The translations under genes were made by a program, and so were the position numbers. A stretch of 64,000 nt of DNA from Curvularia sp. ZM96 (Eukaryota; Ascomycota; Dothideomycetes; Pleosporales; Pleosporaceae). Where the stretch lies: contig JAJGBQ010000001.1 in NCBI GenBank assembly GCA_022457065.1, forward strand, positions 7,254,001 through 7,318,000, written 5' to 3'. The notes under the pieces were generated by a model. It saw only the letters and a list, made by a program, of their open reading frames with translations. It made no database searches and had not been told where the DNA came from. Numbering within the stretch: position 1 is the stretch's first letter; every line of letters begins with the position of its first letter. Positions 35,487 through 46,549 of the stretch are shown piece after piece.

Positions 35487-36299
35487 TTCCTCCACTAGCT
35501 CGATTCCGGGCGGGTAGGTTTGGATCACAAGTCAAGAGCGGGTGTATTTCGGGCTATGTGGTGTGCATCGGAGTTATTTGAGGGTACTGAGTCGATCGAA
35601 GCGCTATTGGATCATTGAGTAGGGCGTGAAGTCTGCATCGCGAAAGCGTTCAGCGGTGTAGGCAGAGAGGCGGGGCACGAGGGGCTGACGTACGGCGTGT
35701 GCAAAGGGGAATTTGTGATAAAATTGATAGACGAGCTTTTTTTCCAGGCACCGAAGGTGACAGTATCCCCAGAGAAGAAAAAAACGGGCGTGAGCTTCAG
35801 TCTTGGTTGCAGTGTTGCGAGCGAAAGAGCTGAGGAATGACTGGAGTGGGAGTGCCAAGCTTGCTTTTCATGGTGGGATGCCCTTAGGTATGCCCAATTT
35901 CACCGAGTGACACGTGCGCACAAAAAATGGTCGGCGAAGTAGCTACCCGATCACCTTTACATTTAGGTAGCGGGTCCTTTACTTGACTTGAACTTGACTA
36001 GATGCATAAAACTGATTCAGATTTTAAGAAAAGTATGTCAGGAAGCCACTATCCACGCTCTTGTATTGATATTATAAAAAAGCTTGAATTGTGAATTTGT
36101 AATGGAGGAGCTGCAGCTTCCTGCAAACTAAGTACTCTATGCTGAAATGTGGGGCCTGCTGTGTCATAAGAAGCACATGGAGCCAGCTCATGCCAATCTC
36201 GAACAAATGCCATCCCCAGTCTATAGCTTTCCTTTGAGGCCTGACCCGCTTCTGTCGTCGTTAGCAAGCTATAGCGACGCCAAAAGTCGCACTTACTTA
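35487..36299. other. LOS1 promoter and 3' flank of the FGH gene
   Basis: No gene supported. The 84-residue minus-strand frame at 35604-35858 begins with TTG, not ATG, and has no recognisable features. The stretch includes the LOS1 upstream region and AT-rich 3' sequence of the formylglutathione hydrolase gene. Confidence 0.5.
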
Positions 36300-37415
36300 C
36301 TATGCTCCCAAGTGCTTTGCTGCCCATGCGACGTGGTCGTCCGCAAAGGTTGCCATAAAGTAGTAGCTGTGGTCGTAGTCAGGCTGCATGCGGAGCTGGA
36401 TACCCTTGTCGTTGCCAGCTTCTTTGGCCGCCTGCATAAAGTTCTCAGGCAGCAGTTGCCCTTGTTTGTAGAAGTTGTCTCCAGTCCCCTGATATTCTTA
36501 GCAAAGGTGACATGAGATTCGGCGGCTCGGAATACGTACAACATCGATGAGCATCTCGAGAGGACCTTTCCATTGCTTTACAAGCTCAGTGGCATCGTGC
36601 TCCTTCCACTTTTGTTGTTGGTCTTCGCCAAAGTATCCCTTGAATGCCTTCTGGCCCCATGGGCAGTTGATTGGGTTGGCGATGGGCGCAAATGCGGAGA
36701 CGGACTTGTACTTTCCAGGGTTCTTGAGGAACTAGACACAGGCGTCAGTACCAGTAGAGGCGCTTTCGTCATATGCGACATACCAGAGTCAATGCGCCGT
36801 GGCCTCCCATGCTATGACCCGTGATGCTGACCCTGCTAGAGTCTAGCTCCTTGAAAGACGAAAACAGCGCCTCGGGAAGTTCCTTGGTGATGTATGAGTA
36901 CATGTTGTAGCCTTTTGTCCATGGCTCCTTGGTGGCATCTACGTAGAAGCCTGCGCCAGAGCCAAAGTCGTATGCTTCGTCCTCGCCCTCAATCTGGAGG
37001 CCTCCTGAGATGGGGGTTAGTTGGGTGCTCAAAGCATTCTCTTCAGCGAAAACATACGCGGCGAAGTGTCAGGATATACAACGGCAATGCCATGTTGAGC
37101 GGCACCATGCTGGAAGAAACCCTTTTCTGAGCAGTTGTTGCCAGTGCATGTGAGACCTGAGAGGTAGAAAAGTACGGGCACCTTTGCGCCGGACTTGAGG
37201 GCTTGCGGGGGTAGGAACATGTTCAGCTCCATGTCTGTGTTTGTGCTGGCAGACTTGTGCTTGAGCTTGAGAAGCTTGCCTCCAAAGGAGGCAATGGTGG
37301 CTGTGGTTTCGAACGACATGGTGGATTGTGCAGTGTAGGAGAAGAAACGCAGTGCAGAAGGTTGAAATGCAGATGCAAGACGAGGGGCCTTTAGAAGTTT
37401 TGTGAACTGCCGCAT
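36300..37415 (-). CDS. S-formylglutathione hydrolase (esterase D family)
   Basis: Four exons (37415-37058, 37004-36784, 36731-36540, 36488-36300) give 319 residues. The nucleophile elbow GHSMGGHGAL places the catalytic serine at about 184. The Asp lies in the IDVGTGDNF region (about 256-261), and the His is H297 in YDHSYYF. VLFYLSGLTCTGNNCSEKG is the family's oxyanion and substrate loop. The enzyme hydrolyses S-formylglutathione to formate and glutathione, the second step of formaldehyde detoxification. The first 32 residues are basic, Ser/Ala-rich and free of acidic residues (MRQFTKLLKAPRLASAF), like a mitochondrial presequence. A second in-frame ATG (MSFETTATIASFGG) matches the start of ordinary cytosolic homologues. 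Alternative starts could give two locations. Confidence 0.93.
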
Positions 37416-37677
37416 GGAGTGACGTTGTGCCTGGAATTAGTGCGGGGGGAATGAATAGCTACGTTAGCTACCCCACCTTGCTCTAGTCTTTTGGCTCGTT
37501 ATAGGAATCAGATCCGCGGGTCCGCAAAATGCAACGGAGAAGGCTTGGACTTAACGGGAATCGGATGAGATTCGGGATATAATTGCGCAACCACTCAGAT
37601 AAGACTCCATTCGCCGAAATGCCCGACAATTCACCAGCAAATCAAACTCCATGCCAATGCAACCCAACAGACGGACT

Positions 37678-38293
37678 CTAAATCAGGAGTTCTTCACAAG
37701 TCCAGTCCTCGTAGAAGCCGTCTGGCAGATATCTCCGTACAACCAGCGGAATCTTCTTCTCTTGCAGTTCCTTGGCAGCAATCTGAAGGGGGTCCGTCAT
37801 GCCTTCGACGTCAATCAAAACCGGAGCGTTTCCACTGCAAATGCGTTAATTTTGCTAGGCTTGATATATCCAGAATACTGCGCATACCTGATCTGGAGCG
37901 CCCTTGTACCGAGTACACGCGCCTTTTCGTACTTGGTCATATATGGGGTGGTCGTGCGCTTATCGTTGGGAACCTTCTTGTCCTTCTCACTCGTGACAGT
38001 GTTCTTTGCGGCTTCTCTGGCTGCTGCGGCTGCGTTGGCGTCGCCAGATACCACTACGTTGTCGTCGTTGGGGTCCGCGTTGTCTGGGTCTTCGCCGCCG
38101 CCGCCCATCTGGTCGTCCTCGTCGTCCATGAGATCGGGCTCGGCTTCCTCATCGAAGTCGATGAGAGGCTCATCGCTGTTCATGTCAGCAGTGCTCACTT
38201 GCGCCGTTCAGGTCTTGAGACTCTGTGGCCAGAAAGCGGATGCACATACATATCACCAGCGCCGCCATCGTAGTCGTCGCCGTTGTCAGACAT
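37678..38293 (-). CDS. RPB6: RNA polymerase I/II/III subunit Rpb6 (ABC23)
   Basis: Three exons (38293-38250, 38175-37888, 37834-37678) give 162 residues, the usual Rpo26/Rpb6 size. The N-terminus is acidic and disordered (EEAEPDLMDDEDDQ). The conserved core starts at TTPYMTKYEKARVLGTRALQI, continues across the last intron as SGNAPVLIDVEG, and ends PLVVRRYLPDGFYEDWTCEE with a short tail. Rpb6 is shared by all three nuclear polymerases and helps anchor the largest subunit and the clamp. The first exon encodes only MSDNGDDYDGGAGD. Its acceptor could be at 38176 (chosen, 12 nt after a CTGAC branch) or a little upstream, changing only a few acidic-tail residues. Divergent from TFIIIA with 257 bp between starts. 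Confidence 0.95.
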
Positions 38294-38550
38294 TGTCGTG
38301 GTAGGATCTGTGAAAGAACGTGTGCTTTATCGAGGGGATGCGGTTTTGGGCGTGTGCGATGTTGCAACAATGCGGTGTGCCTGATGCGACGGTCAAAGAA
38401 GAAAGCTCTGGACTTTGTTGCCGATCGGCGCAGGCACTAGCCCGTGAAATCTTGGCGCGTTGAAAATACAGTGGATCCCGAATTTTGATCCAGGTTCTCC
38501 GCATCAGCGACCGGCCGTTTGCCGTTTATTTGTATGCTTTTGATACAACA
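38294..38550. promoter_or_regulatory. Bidirectional promoter of RPB6 and TFIIIA
   Basis: 257 bp separate the start codons of two Pol-related genes. The stretch contains GC-rich elements such as CGATCGGCGC and GGCGCGTTGAAAA but no clear TATA box on either side, consistent with a housekeeping bidirectional promoter. Confidence 0.4.
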
Positions 38551-40265
38551 ATGGCTCTAAAGCGCAAGGTCGCCGATGAGGTCGACTACGCACTCCCAAA
38601 GAGGTCTCGAACAGGTACAGCCACGCCGACAGCCATGACGTCGGTACCAAACGCTAACATCTCGGAGGTGATGCGGCGGAGGACTACGATTCAGACGATT
38701 CAGCCGACTGGACGGTGAACTATACCGGTGATGGGAAATTGAGGGCAGAGAGTGAAGCTCGCCGTCAGTGGAACTATGTCTGTCCCATGTGCTCCCAGCG
38801 ATTCAACCGACCATGCCGCCTCGAGACACACATGCGCAGCCACAACAATGAACGCCCATTTGCCTGCACCGAGGTGGGATGCGGAAAGACGTTCCCTCGA
38901 AAAGACCACCTACAGCGTCACATCAAGAATGCCCACAGCGACCCAGCGACTGAGCGAACATTCGTCTGCGATTGGAATGCATGCGGGAAGAGCTTCACGT
39001 CCAACGGGAGGCTGCAGAGGCACAAGGAGGTCCATGAATCCAAGTTCTACTGCACTGAATATCCACCGTGCAATGAATCGTTCAGGAAGGCCAAAGCCCT
39101 CGAGGCCCATATCAAGAGTCAGCACCTGGAAGTCAAGCCATATATTTGCACACATGTGAATAGCGAGACGGGCGAGAAGTGCACAAGCGGGTATCAGACC
39201 GAGGGTGCATTGAATCGACATGTTCATCGGGCACATACTGAGACACAAGAGCAAGGCTATTTCTGTATGCTCTGCACGAGCACCGCTCGTGAAGACGAAA
39301 CAAAAACCGAGTCTGGAAGCCCAGCGCCACTGCCATCCTTTGCCACAAAAGCAGAGCTGGAGGCACATACTCTCGAATGCCACCCGCCAATATGCTCAGA
39401 GTGTGGCCAGAAGTTCAAGAATGCATCCACACTCAAGACACACTTCGAGACTGTACACGGCGACCCACAAGACCAGCCACAGTTCCCATGCCCAAGGGAT
39501 GGTTGCGACAGTATATTCAACCGAAAGCACAACCTGACCGTGCACATCCAGACCGTCCACGACAATCAGTGCAAATACATCTGCGAGCCCTCTGCCCTCC
39601 AAACCTCCAAGCACGCTGACCTGAAAGCCTGGAGCGGCGAAAACGCCTGCGGCGCCTCCTTCAAAGCAAAATCCTCCCTCGACCAACACGTCCGAAAGCA
39701 CCACCTGGGCCTCGGCAACCGCAAGCAGCTCCGCAAAGCCGCAAAATCCAAAAAGAAGCCCGAGCCCTCGATGCTCACCATGCTTACCGGCGTAGGCTAC
39801 GAAGAAACCCGCGAAGTAGCATGTCTGATTCCATCGTGTGTCTATCGATTCTACCTGGACCGTGACCTCCGTCGCCACCTGCGCGCCGAGCACAATCTGC
39901 CAGACGACCAAATCGAAGAACGCATTCTAGAACGCGACGCCATGACCGGCGGCCAGTTCTGGATCGGTGGCTTCGACGAGTCCATGAATCAGGCGTTTCT
40001 TGACTCGGCTACACCTAGTATGCCGGAGACGCCTGGCCCGTACTTTGCAGATGGCGCGGCGCTGCCTTGTCCTGATGCAAAGGGCTCGGACAACAACGGT
40101 TCGGGAATGTTCACCCACCACTTCGATCACCTCTCGCTACAGGCCGAAGAGGCAGAAATGGATGCGCAGATGGGGCTGGACGGTTTGCCGCCTGCGTTAG
40201 ATGCCCAAACGGGCCTGCAGTGGGATATGCTGGCGGCGGTGGAGCAGTATAATGGCGATATGTGA
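38551..40265 (+). CDS. Transcription factor IIIA-like C2H2 zinc-finger protein
   Basis: Two exons (38551-38614, 38668-40265) give 553 residues. The short first exon encodes MALKRKVADEVDYALPKRSRTG and splices over a 53-nt intron (branch GCTAAC) into an acidic linker DYDSDDSADW. Nine to ten C2H2 fingers follow (about 50-420). The array opens with YVCPMCSQRFNRPCRLETHM, RPFACTEVGCGKTFPRKDH and FVCDWNACGKSFTSNGRLQR. One finger (around YFCMLC) is degenerate, and a lysine-rich linker KAAKSKKKPEPSM precedes the last finger. The C-terminus is acidic and disordered. Finger number, linkers and overall order match fungal TFIIIA, which binds the 5S rRNA gene internal control region and recruits TFIIIC/Pol III. 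Other multi-finger proteins cannot be excluded without alignment, but the N-terminal finger sequences strongly favour TFIIIA. Confidence 0.88.
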
Positions 40266-41515
40266 TCATGTGTAACTCGAGTGGCGGGGCTGGAATATGG
40301 ACTTTTTATGCTTTTTGGACCGAGGAAATGATTAACGATGTATGTAGTGATGAACCGGTAAGAGAGATACCCCAGCCCATGTGAAATGGTGCGAATATAG
40401 AGAGTATACTTTACACTACCTTCCCCTATGCCCGGTCGTGGAAGTTGCTGGATGAAAGAAAATAGTGCGTGTGGACAAACACGGTAGCTCTTGTCTCTTC
40501 TCTCGTCCTTCCTCGTGGATTCACTCAACTTCCAAGCAAAAATAAAAATAAAAAATAATAAAATACGTTGACTCCGTACCAAACAGTACCGAGCAGACCA
40601 AGAACGGTCGGTTACCGAGAGTTCTTTTTCCTTTTCTTTCTTTCACAGCTGCGTCAGACCCTGCGCCGGAAAAACGCCCGGAAACTCGCTTTTTCTCTGT
40701 CCACTCCACTGGGTGTACCCTTTGCTCCTTAGTCGTGTACTTTCTTCTTCCCAGAACAATAAGCTTCGCTTGAGAAAAACAACAACAAAAGACACCGAAG
40801 CACTTCATCTCAAGGAACAGGAGTGTATGAGAGATCTTATCCAATCACACACACTCATCAATGACATTTTCGAGATTACACATTGTCTCCATTGTAAACT
40901 ACGTAGTGTACATTACCCCGAATCGCGTGTATGTGAACGTAACTCTTTATTCTTCTTGGTACGGTTGCCCCCCAAAAGCAAAGAGAGCTGAGTAGCGTTG
41001 ATTCCTTCCATCTAGTCGGGCGCCGAAGCAGTAGAAGAAGCAAAGGAGAGAAAGAACGTAGGTGTATGGACGAAGGGAGAAAAAAAAGAAGGAAGGAAAG
41101 GAGGGGTATATTGTAGTCCGTGACGGCACTTTGCCGCATAGAGCAAGAAACAATAGGAAAATGAAAGGAGAGAGGAGTGTATCCTTTACTGCTTCCTGCC
41201 AATAACTTGCACAGCCACGCAACAACGCAGGCAGCCATGGAAATAATGAGAAAAAACCCGGACAGGGAACACTCGTGAAATGGTGTGTATGTAATCCATG
41301 TTTCCCAAGTCCAGAAAAACGCCACGCTTAGTCAAATTCTTGCTAGAAAGGATAAGAAAAAGTAAAGGATAATCGCACGCGTGGGTATTCCTAAGAAAAA
41401 GTAAAACAGCAAAAAAACTTCCGGGTGCCTGGGTTTCTTTACTGAAAAAGGAAATGCTTCCACGATGGAAGCGAAGAAAAAGAAAAGAAAACGAAACGAA
41501 ACTTTTTTCTGCTCC
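40266..41515. other. Convergent 3' flanks, AT-rich
   Basis: About 1.25 kb between two converging genes. It is A/T-rich, with runs such as AAAATAAAAATAAAAAATAATAAAA near 40540. The minus-strand frame 40876-41325 is hydrophobic but starts with GTG and lies where 3' UTR is expected. I see no supported gene. Confidence 0.5.
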
Positions 41516-43227
41516 TTATGCAGCAGTCTTGATGTACTGAGCCAAAGCACTCGCATCCGGAATCGTGATGACATGGTCAGCCTTTCTCGGCGGCCACTCC
41601 TCGTGCTCGAGCTTGTCGGCCAGCGTCGTGTTGTGCTGCGATTCCCAATCAAGGCGCCACATTTCGAATCTAAGATTCCATCTTTGCTGCAGCCTCTTTC
41701 TCCGTGCCTCAATCAGGGCTTCTAATTGGTCTTGCTCTTTCTTGTATTCGGCTTCTTTGGCGGACTCTGCTTTCTTCAGGTCGGCCTCTAGTTGGCTCAG
41801 CTCGGCTTCATGCGTCTCTAGTCGCCGCTTGTAGTCTACTTCCTGTCTTGCGCGTAGTACGCTAATGGCACTAGCGTGCTTCCGCGGGAGGTCCTGTTGA
41901 AGCATCTTTTGGCGGTAAAGCTTTTTGAAGTCTTCTTCGGTTACGTTATGTGTTCGCTCCTGTGAAGTGTTGTTGCCGAGACAATAGGCCTCAATGTATT
42001 TTAGCGCGGTGGCCACATTCTGTGTCTCCTGCGCCTGTGCTTCCAGGAGATCGTGTTCAGCGAGCACTTGTCGCTCTTCTAGTCGGTCTAGATCACTAGC
42101 GTGCTGTAGCTTGTGAGTAAGTTGATGTGGAAAGATGTACATGCCTCACTAACCTGCTTGATTCGCTCGCTCTTGTGAGCTTCATATTGCACCTGTAGGC
42201 GCTCTAGTTCGCTTCGGTAGTATGCTGCGAGCGCTTTTCTTTGGATGCACTCGAACGTCGAAACCCTTTCCCATTGTTCCTTCTGTTGGACCTTGAAGCT
42301 CTTGAAGGCCTCTTGTGCCAAGGCCGAGTCGATGCTGATTGGTTCGTACCTAGCGCGTCGAGTAGGTACGTCTGCCTGAGGAAGAGACGTCTCGGAGACG
42401 CCAGAAATTTTATGCGAAGGTGGTGGTTCGTCTGGTGTCACAACCGACACCTGGCTGCTACTTCCCGCAAGAGACTTGTTCTCTTCTTTTGTGGCCGCAT
42501 TCTTGGGTAATGAGCGTCCGAATGTGTTTCCGCAGTAGCCACACACTGATTCTGTCGACGGTGACTTGCCGTGAGGGTTATGGTGCAAGGGCGAAGGACA
42601 GCTATAACTATAAGATGTAGCAAGACGCGAATGCAGGCCAGTGGTGGCGAATTGCTTTGCTTCTTTCCGCAGCATGGAGAAGAGGGCTGAGCCTCGCTTT
42701 TTGCGGGACTGCTCTTGCTGTGAGGATGACAGGTTGGAAGCCACAGAGGATTTGTTCGACATGTCGGAAGATGTTGTTGATAGGAGGGCTAATTCTGTAC
42801 GCTCAACGGGCTGCTGGCAATTCTCGGGCGAGGGTGAGACGTGTGCAACAAATGGAGGCGCCCTCTTGGCGGACATGTAGTCAGTCGAGTAGACATGGTC
42901 CCGTGAGGCGTGGGAAGGCGCAGTGAAGCTTGTCGACTGTGTTTCCTGGGAGTGCATCGATCTCGAGCTCGTCTGGTCACTGTCGAGCGTCATGGTAGAC
43001 ATGGCGCGGGAAACGGTTGCTGGCGAGGGCACAAAGCGATACGGATCATGGATACCAGATTGGCGAGCCTGCAATACTAGTTCGGCGTCCAGGTCGTCCT
43101 CGGATTGATTGACGGGCAGGCCCAAGGCCTCTGAAAAGTAGACGGCATCGTCGAATATGGGCGCCGTGGTGAGGAGAGCGGGTTGGTCCCATATGCGGTC
43201 AGCCATTGCGCCGGAGCGCGCATGCAT
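41516..43227 (-). CDS. Unrecognised protein with C-terminal coiled coil
   Basis: Two exons (43227-42154, 42103-41516) give 553 residues from the first ATG, or 546 from the second (MADRIWDQPALL), which looks the more natural start. The N-terminal half is Ser/Thr-rich and disordered. A CGYCGNTFGRSLPK segment (about residue 230) has a single CxxC. From about residue 300 to the C-terminus the protein is highly charged and helical (ERVSTFECIQRKALAAYYRS, then LETHEAELSQLEADLKKAES), predicting a long coiled coil. It ends with WPPRKADHVITIPDASALAQ. The splice joins ERIKQ to HASDLDRLEERQV without disturbing the helix heptads. I do not recognise the family; a scaffold or cytoskeletal role is only a guess. 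Confidence 0.75.
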
Positions 43228-44623
43228 GCAGAGAGAGAGAGCGGGTGGTTGTTGGTGATGTCAGGAAGAAGAGGCGGCGGCGGCCGTCTTCATGCAGGCA
43301 GCGGAAGCGACGTTGGCGCTGGCTAGCAGGCGCGGCCAGCACACGGCACGCCGGGTCAGGCGTCACAAACTTGAGTCGATTCGAGTCGGTGAGAGGACTC
43401 GACGGCCAGTGGGCAGTGGACAGATGGGCGCTACGCCTAGCGTGGGGGAGGCAGAGGGAGAAAAGGCAACTCGTGATCAGGTGGTGGGCATGGCCGTGGT
43501 CAGGTCAAGGTCGAGCAGACAGGGGGCGGGCGAGTCGACTGGCCCCAGCCCAGGTACCCAGTACGGTACGGCCGTGGTGCCCGCATTGTTTCTTTCTTTT
43601 CTTTTCTTTTGGCTGCGTCCATGGCCGGCTTGCCATCATGTTTGCGAAACGGCGTGGTTGATGCGGTGGGCAACCATGGCTACCCGGCCGACGTGGCGCC
43701 GGCTCTTGTCGTCACCTCTGCGGCATAGGGCTGGCTACGCATCATCCGCGACCGCGACCTCGACCGCGACCTTGACCTCGACCTCGACCTCGACCTTTGC
43801 AACCGTGGGCCGTGCCGTGGCGTCAGTCAACCGTCAGCCTGCTATCAGCAGCCCGCCTATCGATTTCCCTCTTGGACCACCGCCGTATCGTGGCCACCCA
43901 GCTCGTCTCCACCTGTCCACGGCATGTATCGCCGGTAATGCCCTTTGGGCCTAGCGGCTTACATACCTCCATCTCTCGTCGCGACGTTGGTGATACACCC
44001 ACCAATCCAGCTCGAGCAGCGTGTCCTTGGTCACAACCAATCAAGACCCCTTGTCTGACAGTCAGAGCTCAGACTGGATACTACCCGTTATGGATACTCG
44101 ATTGCGAGCACAACATCCAAGCGGCTCAGATCCGATCCACGCGTCCTGGTGTTACTGCCGATTTAGGCGACTAAATCTATACATATACCGGCCCGCACAT
44201 CGCCCCTACATATGCAGCTAAATCGCCGTGCACAGACATGGAGAGACGACGAACTGGCCCGCACTACAGATATACTACACTACACTACACTACTACAAAT
44301 CTTCGGCTGGAGCAAAAGCATGTCCTGACCATTCAGTGTACACATGTGCTCGTACACGAGAACAAAGGAAAAAGCTGCGCTCTATTACAAATGTCTAGAG
44401 AGCCCACTCATGCGGCGTGGACTCGTCGATGCTCACGTAAATGAGAGAAAAAAAAGTATAATCAACACAGGAAGATGAAAAGAACACAGTGCAGACCAAA
44501 ACATGTACAACGCCTCGTACGACAAGAAACTCTACCCGAGCGGTGCCAGGTCGGTCTGGCCCCATTGCTTCTTGTCTTCCCCAACGCCAGTCATGCACAG
44601 ACATGGAAAAAACATGCACGCGT
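43228..44623. other. GC-rich intergenic region with a hexanucleotide repeat
   Basis: No supported gene. Long open frames (43292-43954, plus) reflect high GC content and lack domain character. The region contains a run of GACCTC/GACCGC hexamers (about 43748-43796) and a short ACTAC repeat near 44275-44296. The right end is the SED5 3' UTR. Confidence 0.5.
43748..43796. repeat. Hexanucleotide (CGACCT)n-type tandem repeat
   Basis: About eight imperfect 6-bp units (CGACCG, CGACCT, TGACCT) in tandem. Imperfect at the left, with three perfect CGACCT units at the right. Noncoding microsatellite. Confidence 0.75.
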
Positions 44624-45710
44624 CTACCCAGAAATGAGTACCCAAAGAAGGAAGACTGCTGCTTGTTAGCTTGTTGTCAGGTGTATCAATCGTCGGGCCA
44701 CACATACAGATCATTAGCACTCCAAACATCTTGGCCACAAGCCACCGGTTGCCCTGCACCCGGCTCCAGTACTTCATCAGCTCTCGCTGCGCACCCTCGA
44801 CATTGTCCACAATGTCCTCGGTGTTGGCATCAATGCGCTGGATTTGCTCTCCCTGTTCCGACACCATCTGCGCGAGCTGGCTGAAGATGCCGCCAAGTTC
44901 TTGGATGGTCGATTCAATCGATTCAATAGCCCGCCCCCGCTCTTGGATGTACGCGTTCTGCGGCTGCGCCTCTTCCATGAGCAGCAGCTGGGCGTCTGAT
45001 TGCGCTCCTCCTCGCGTCAGGGCAGACGATCCCGAAGGCTCGAGCGAAAGCAAGTCTTGCTGCACTGCGCTGGTGTTTCTGCCAAATCCTCCTGGCGAGC
45101 GTCCTCGCTGCGGTGTCTGGTAAAGTGGTGAGTCGGTCCTGCCGGGCTCAAGGCTGCTGTGAGATTGTTGTGCAGCAGAGGAAAGAAACTGCTCAGTCCG
45201 GGAGCGCGACGCCTGCATGTTCTTGGTCCGCACCTCGAGCACATCCTTGAAGTTGGTGCCCACATTCTGCAGCTTGTCTTTGAGCAGTATCACGACATTG
45301 CTGTTGTGCTCGCCTTCTTGGTCTAGGCCTGGCTTCGACTTGGGATGCAACTTTGCGTTCATCTGCTGTAGCGCCTGCACCTGCCCGGACAATGCAGCCA
45401 TGTCCTGCTTGATGACAAACGTGAGCTCATCAAACTCTACTGGGCGGTCGTCAAAGAGCGTCTTGCGCTTGGCCAGCTGCGAGAGTCGCTCTAGCTTTTG
45501 CATTGTGCTCGCGACGCCTCGCGCAACCTCTGCGGCATTGCGCGCAAACTCGGAGCGTTGACGCCGCGGACTAGGGTTTGCCTGTGCCTTCTCTTGTGCC
45601 GTCAAGAGCGACTGCCTCTGAGCGCCCGTCTTGGACTGCGCCTGTCGCCGCTGGGCTTGTGCGAGAATGGAGCGGAACTCCTCCGTGCGATCTTGGATGG
45701 AGATGGCCAT
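44624..45710 (-). CDS. SED5: Golgi syntaxin Sed5 (Qa-SNARE)
   Basis: Two exons (45710-44708 and 44655-44624) give 344 residues. The extreme N-terminus, MAISIQDRTEEF, is the N-peptide by which Sed5/syntaxin-5 binds the SM protein Sly1. An Habc region (about 50-170) and a Gln/Ser-rich linker follow. The Qa SNARE helix covers about 260-315 (GGIFSQLAQMVSEQGEQIQR, then IDANTEDIVDNVEGAQREL). The tail anchor is completed by the last exon: KMFGVLMI joins to FFLLWVLISG. Reading through the intron would replace this with a hydrophilic tail, so splicing is required. The acceptor is three consecutive NAGs (CAAGCAGCAG), all in frame. Sed5 mediates ER-to-Golgi and intra-Golgi fusion. Confidence 0.95.
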
Positions 45711-46549
45711 GATGTCGGCGGATTACAGCGCAGCAACAAGTCGCAGCGTCGAGTCGTCGTCGAGGCGGAAAGGGGCAGCGCGCCGCGTATGGGCAGTGTG
45801 GCTAGGCGCAGCGGCTCGGGAATGGTGCCAGGGCAGCGGGTGTGTGGTGTGTGTCGACTCGGACTGCGAGATGGATTGTGCTGCTCGACGTGCACAAGTT
45901 GGCGGCACAAATCGGGCTTGTTCGTGGGGAAGAAAGACCGCGGCGGTGGTGGGAAATTGTGAAGGAAGGTTGAGGGCGATTGGGGGAACGTGGTTAGTTC
46001 CAAGAGGGGCCCATGTCGGATGGCTCCGTTTTAGGGCTGCCTGCGCCACACTTGCTGGGAACGTGCCTGCTCCTGTGGCGCCCCCCACTGCTGAATGTAC
46101 GTACAGCCATCAAGCCGCGTAGAGAGACGGCAGAATCAATGACGCCAGCCCATCTCGCTGGCTTCGTACACATGTACATGTGTGCGCACCACACTCTCTC
46201 CACAATCGTCTGCCTGGTCCGATTCCCGTGAGGGTGAGATTAAATCCTGGTCGTGCGCAGCAGGTGACGTATCCCCACGGAAGCTCGGTTGAGCCCTCCT
46301 CCAGTCCCCTCCCAACCTGCTCCAGCCACTTCTCCGTCTTGCAGCCCTACCCGCCCAAAGCCTGCCTTCGCGCGGCCGCCAGATAGCACTATCGCTGTAG
46401 AGTCCGTTGTCGCAGACAGCCACCCACCCGCCGTCTGCCCTTTGTATGCGCTATAGGACAAAGCTGGCTTTGGGTTAAGCCCGGCGGAACCCTGTGCTGC
46501 TGTAGTGTGCTGTGAAGACTTACCCAATCCACCCAACTTGATATCCACC
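45711..46549. other. Divergent intergenic region between SED5 and the next gene
   Basis: About 840 bp serving as the upstream region of both SED5 and the gene at 46550. No gene supported; open frames on both strands are GC-biased and overlapping. Confidence 0.5.

Noticed and set aside
40876..41325. Hydrophobic minus-strand frame in the TFIIIA 3' flank
   Set aside because: Begins with GTG, lies where convergent 3' UTRs are expected, and has no homology I recognise.
43292..43954. 220-codon plus-strand frame
   Set aside because: GC-rich, Arg/Ala/Ser/Thr-rich translation without features, covering a hexanucleotide repeat; no splice structure.
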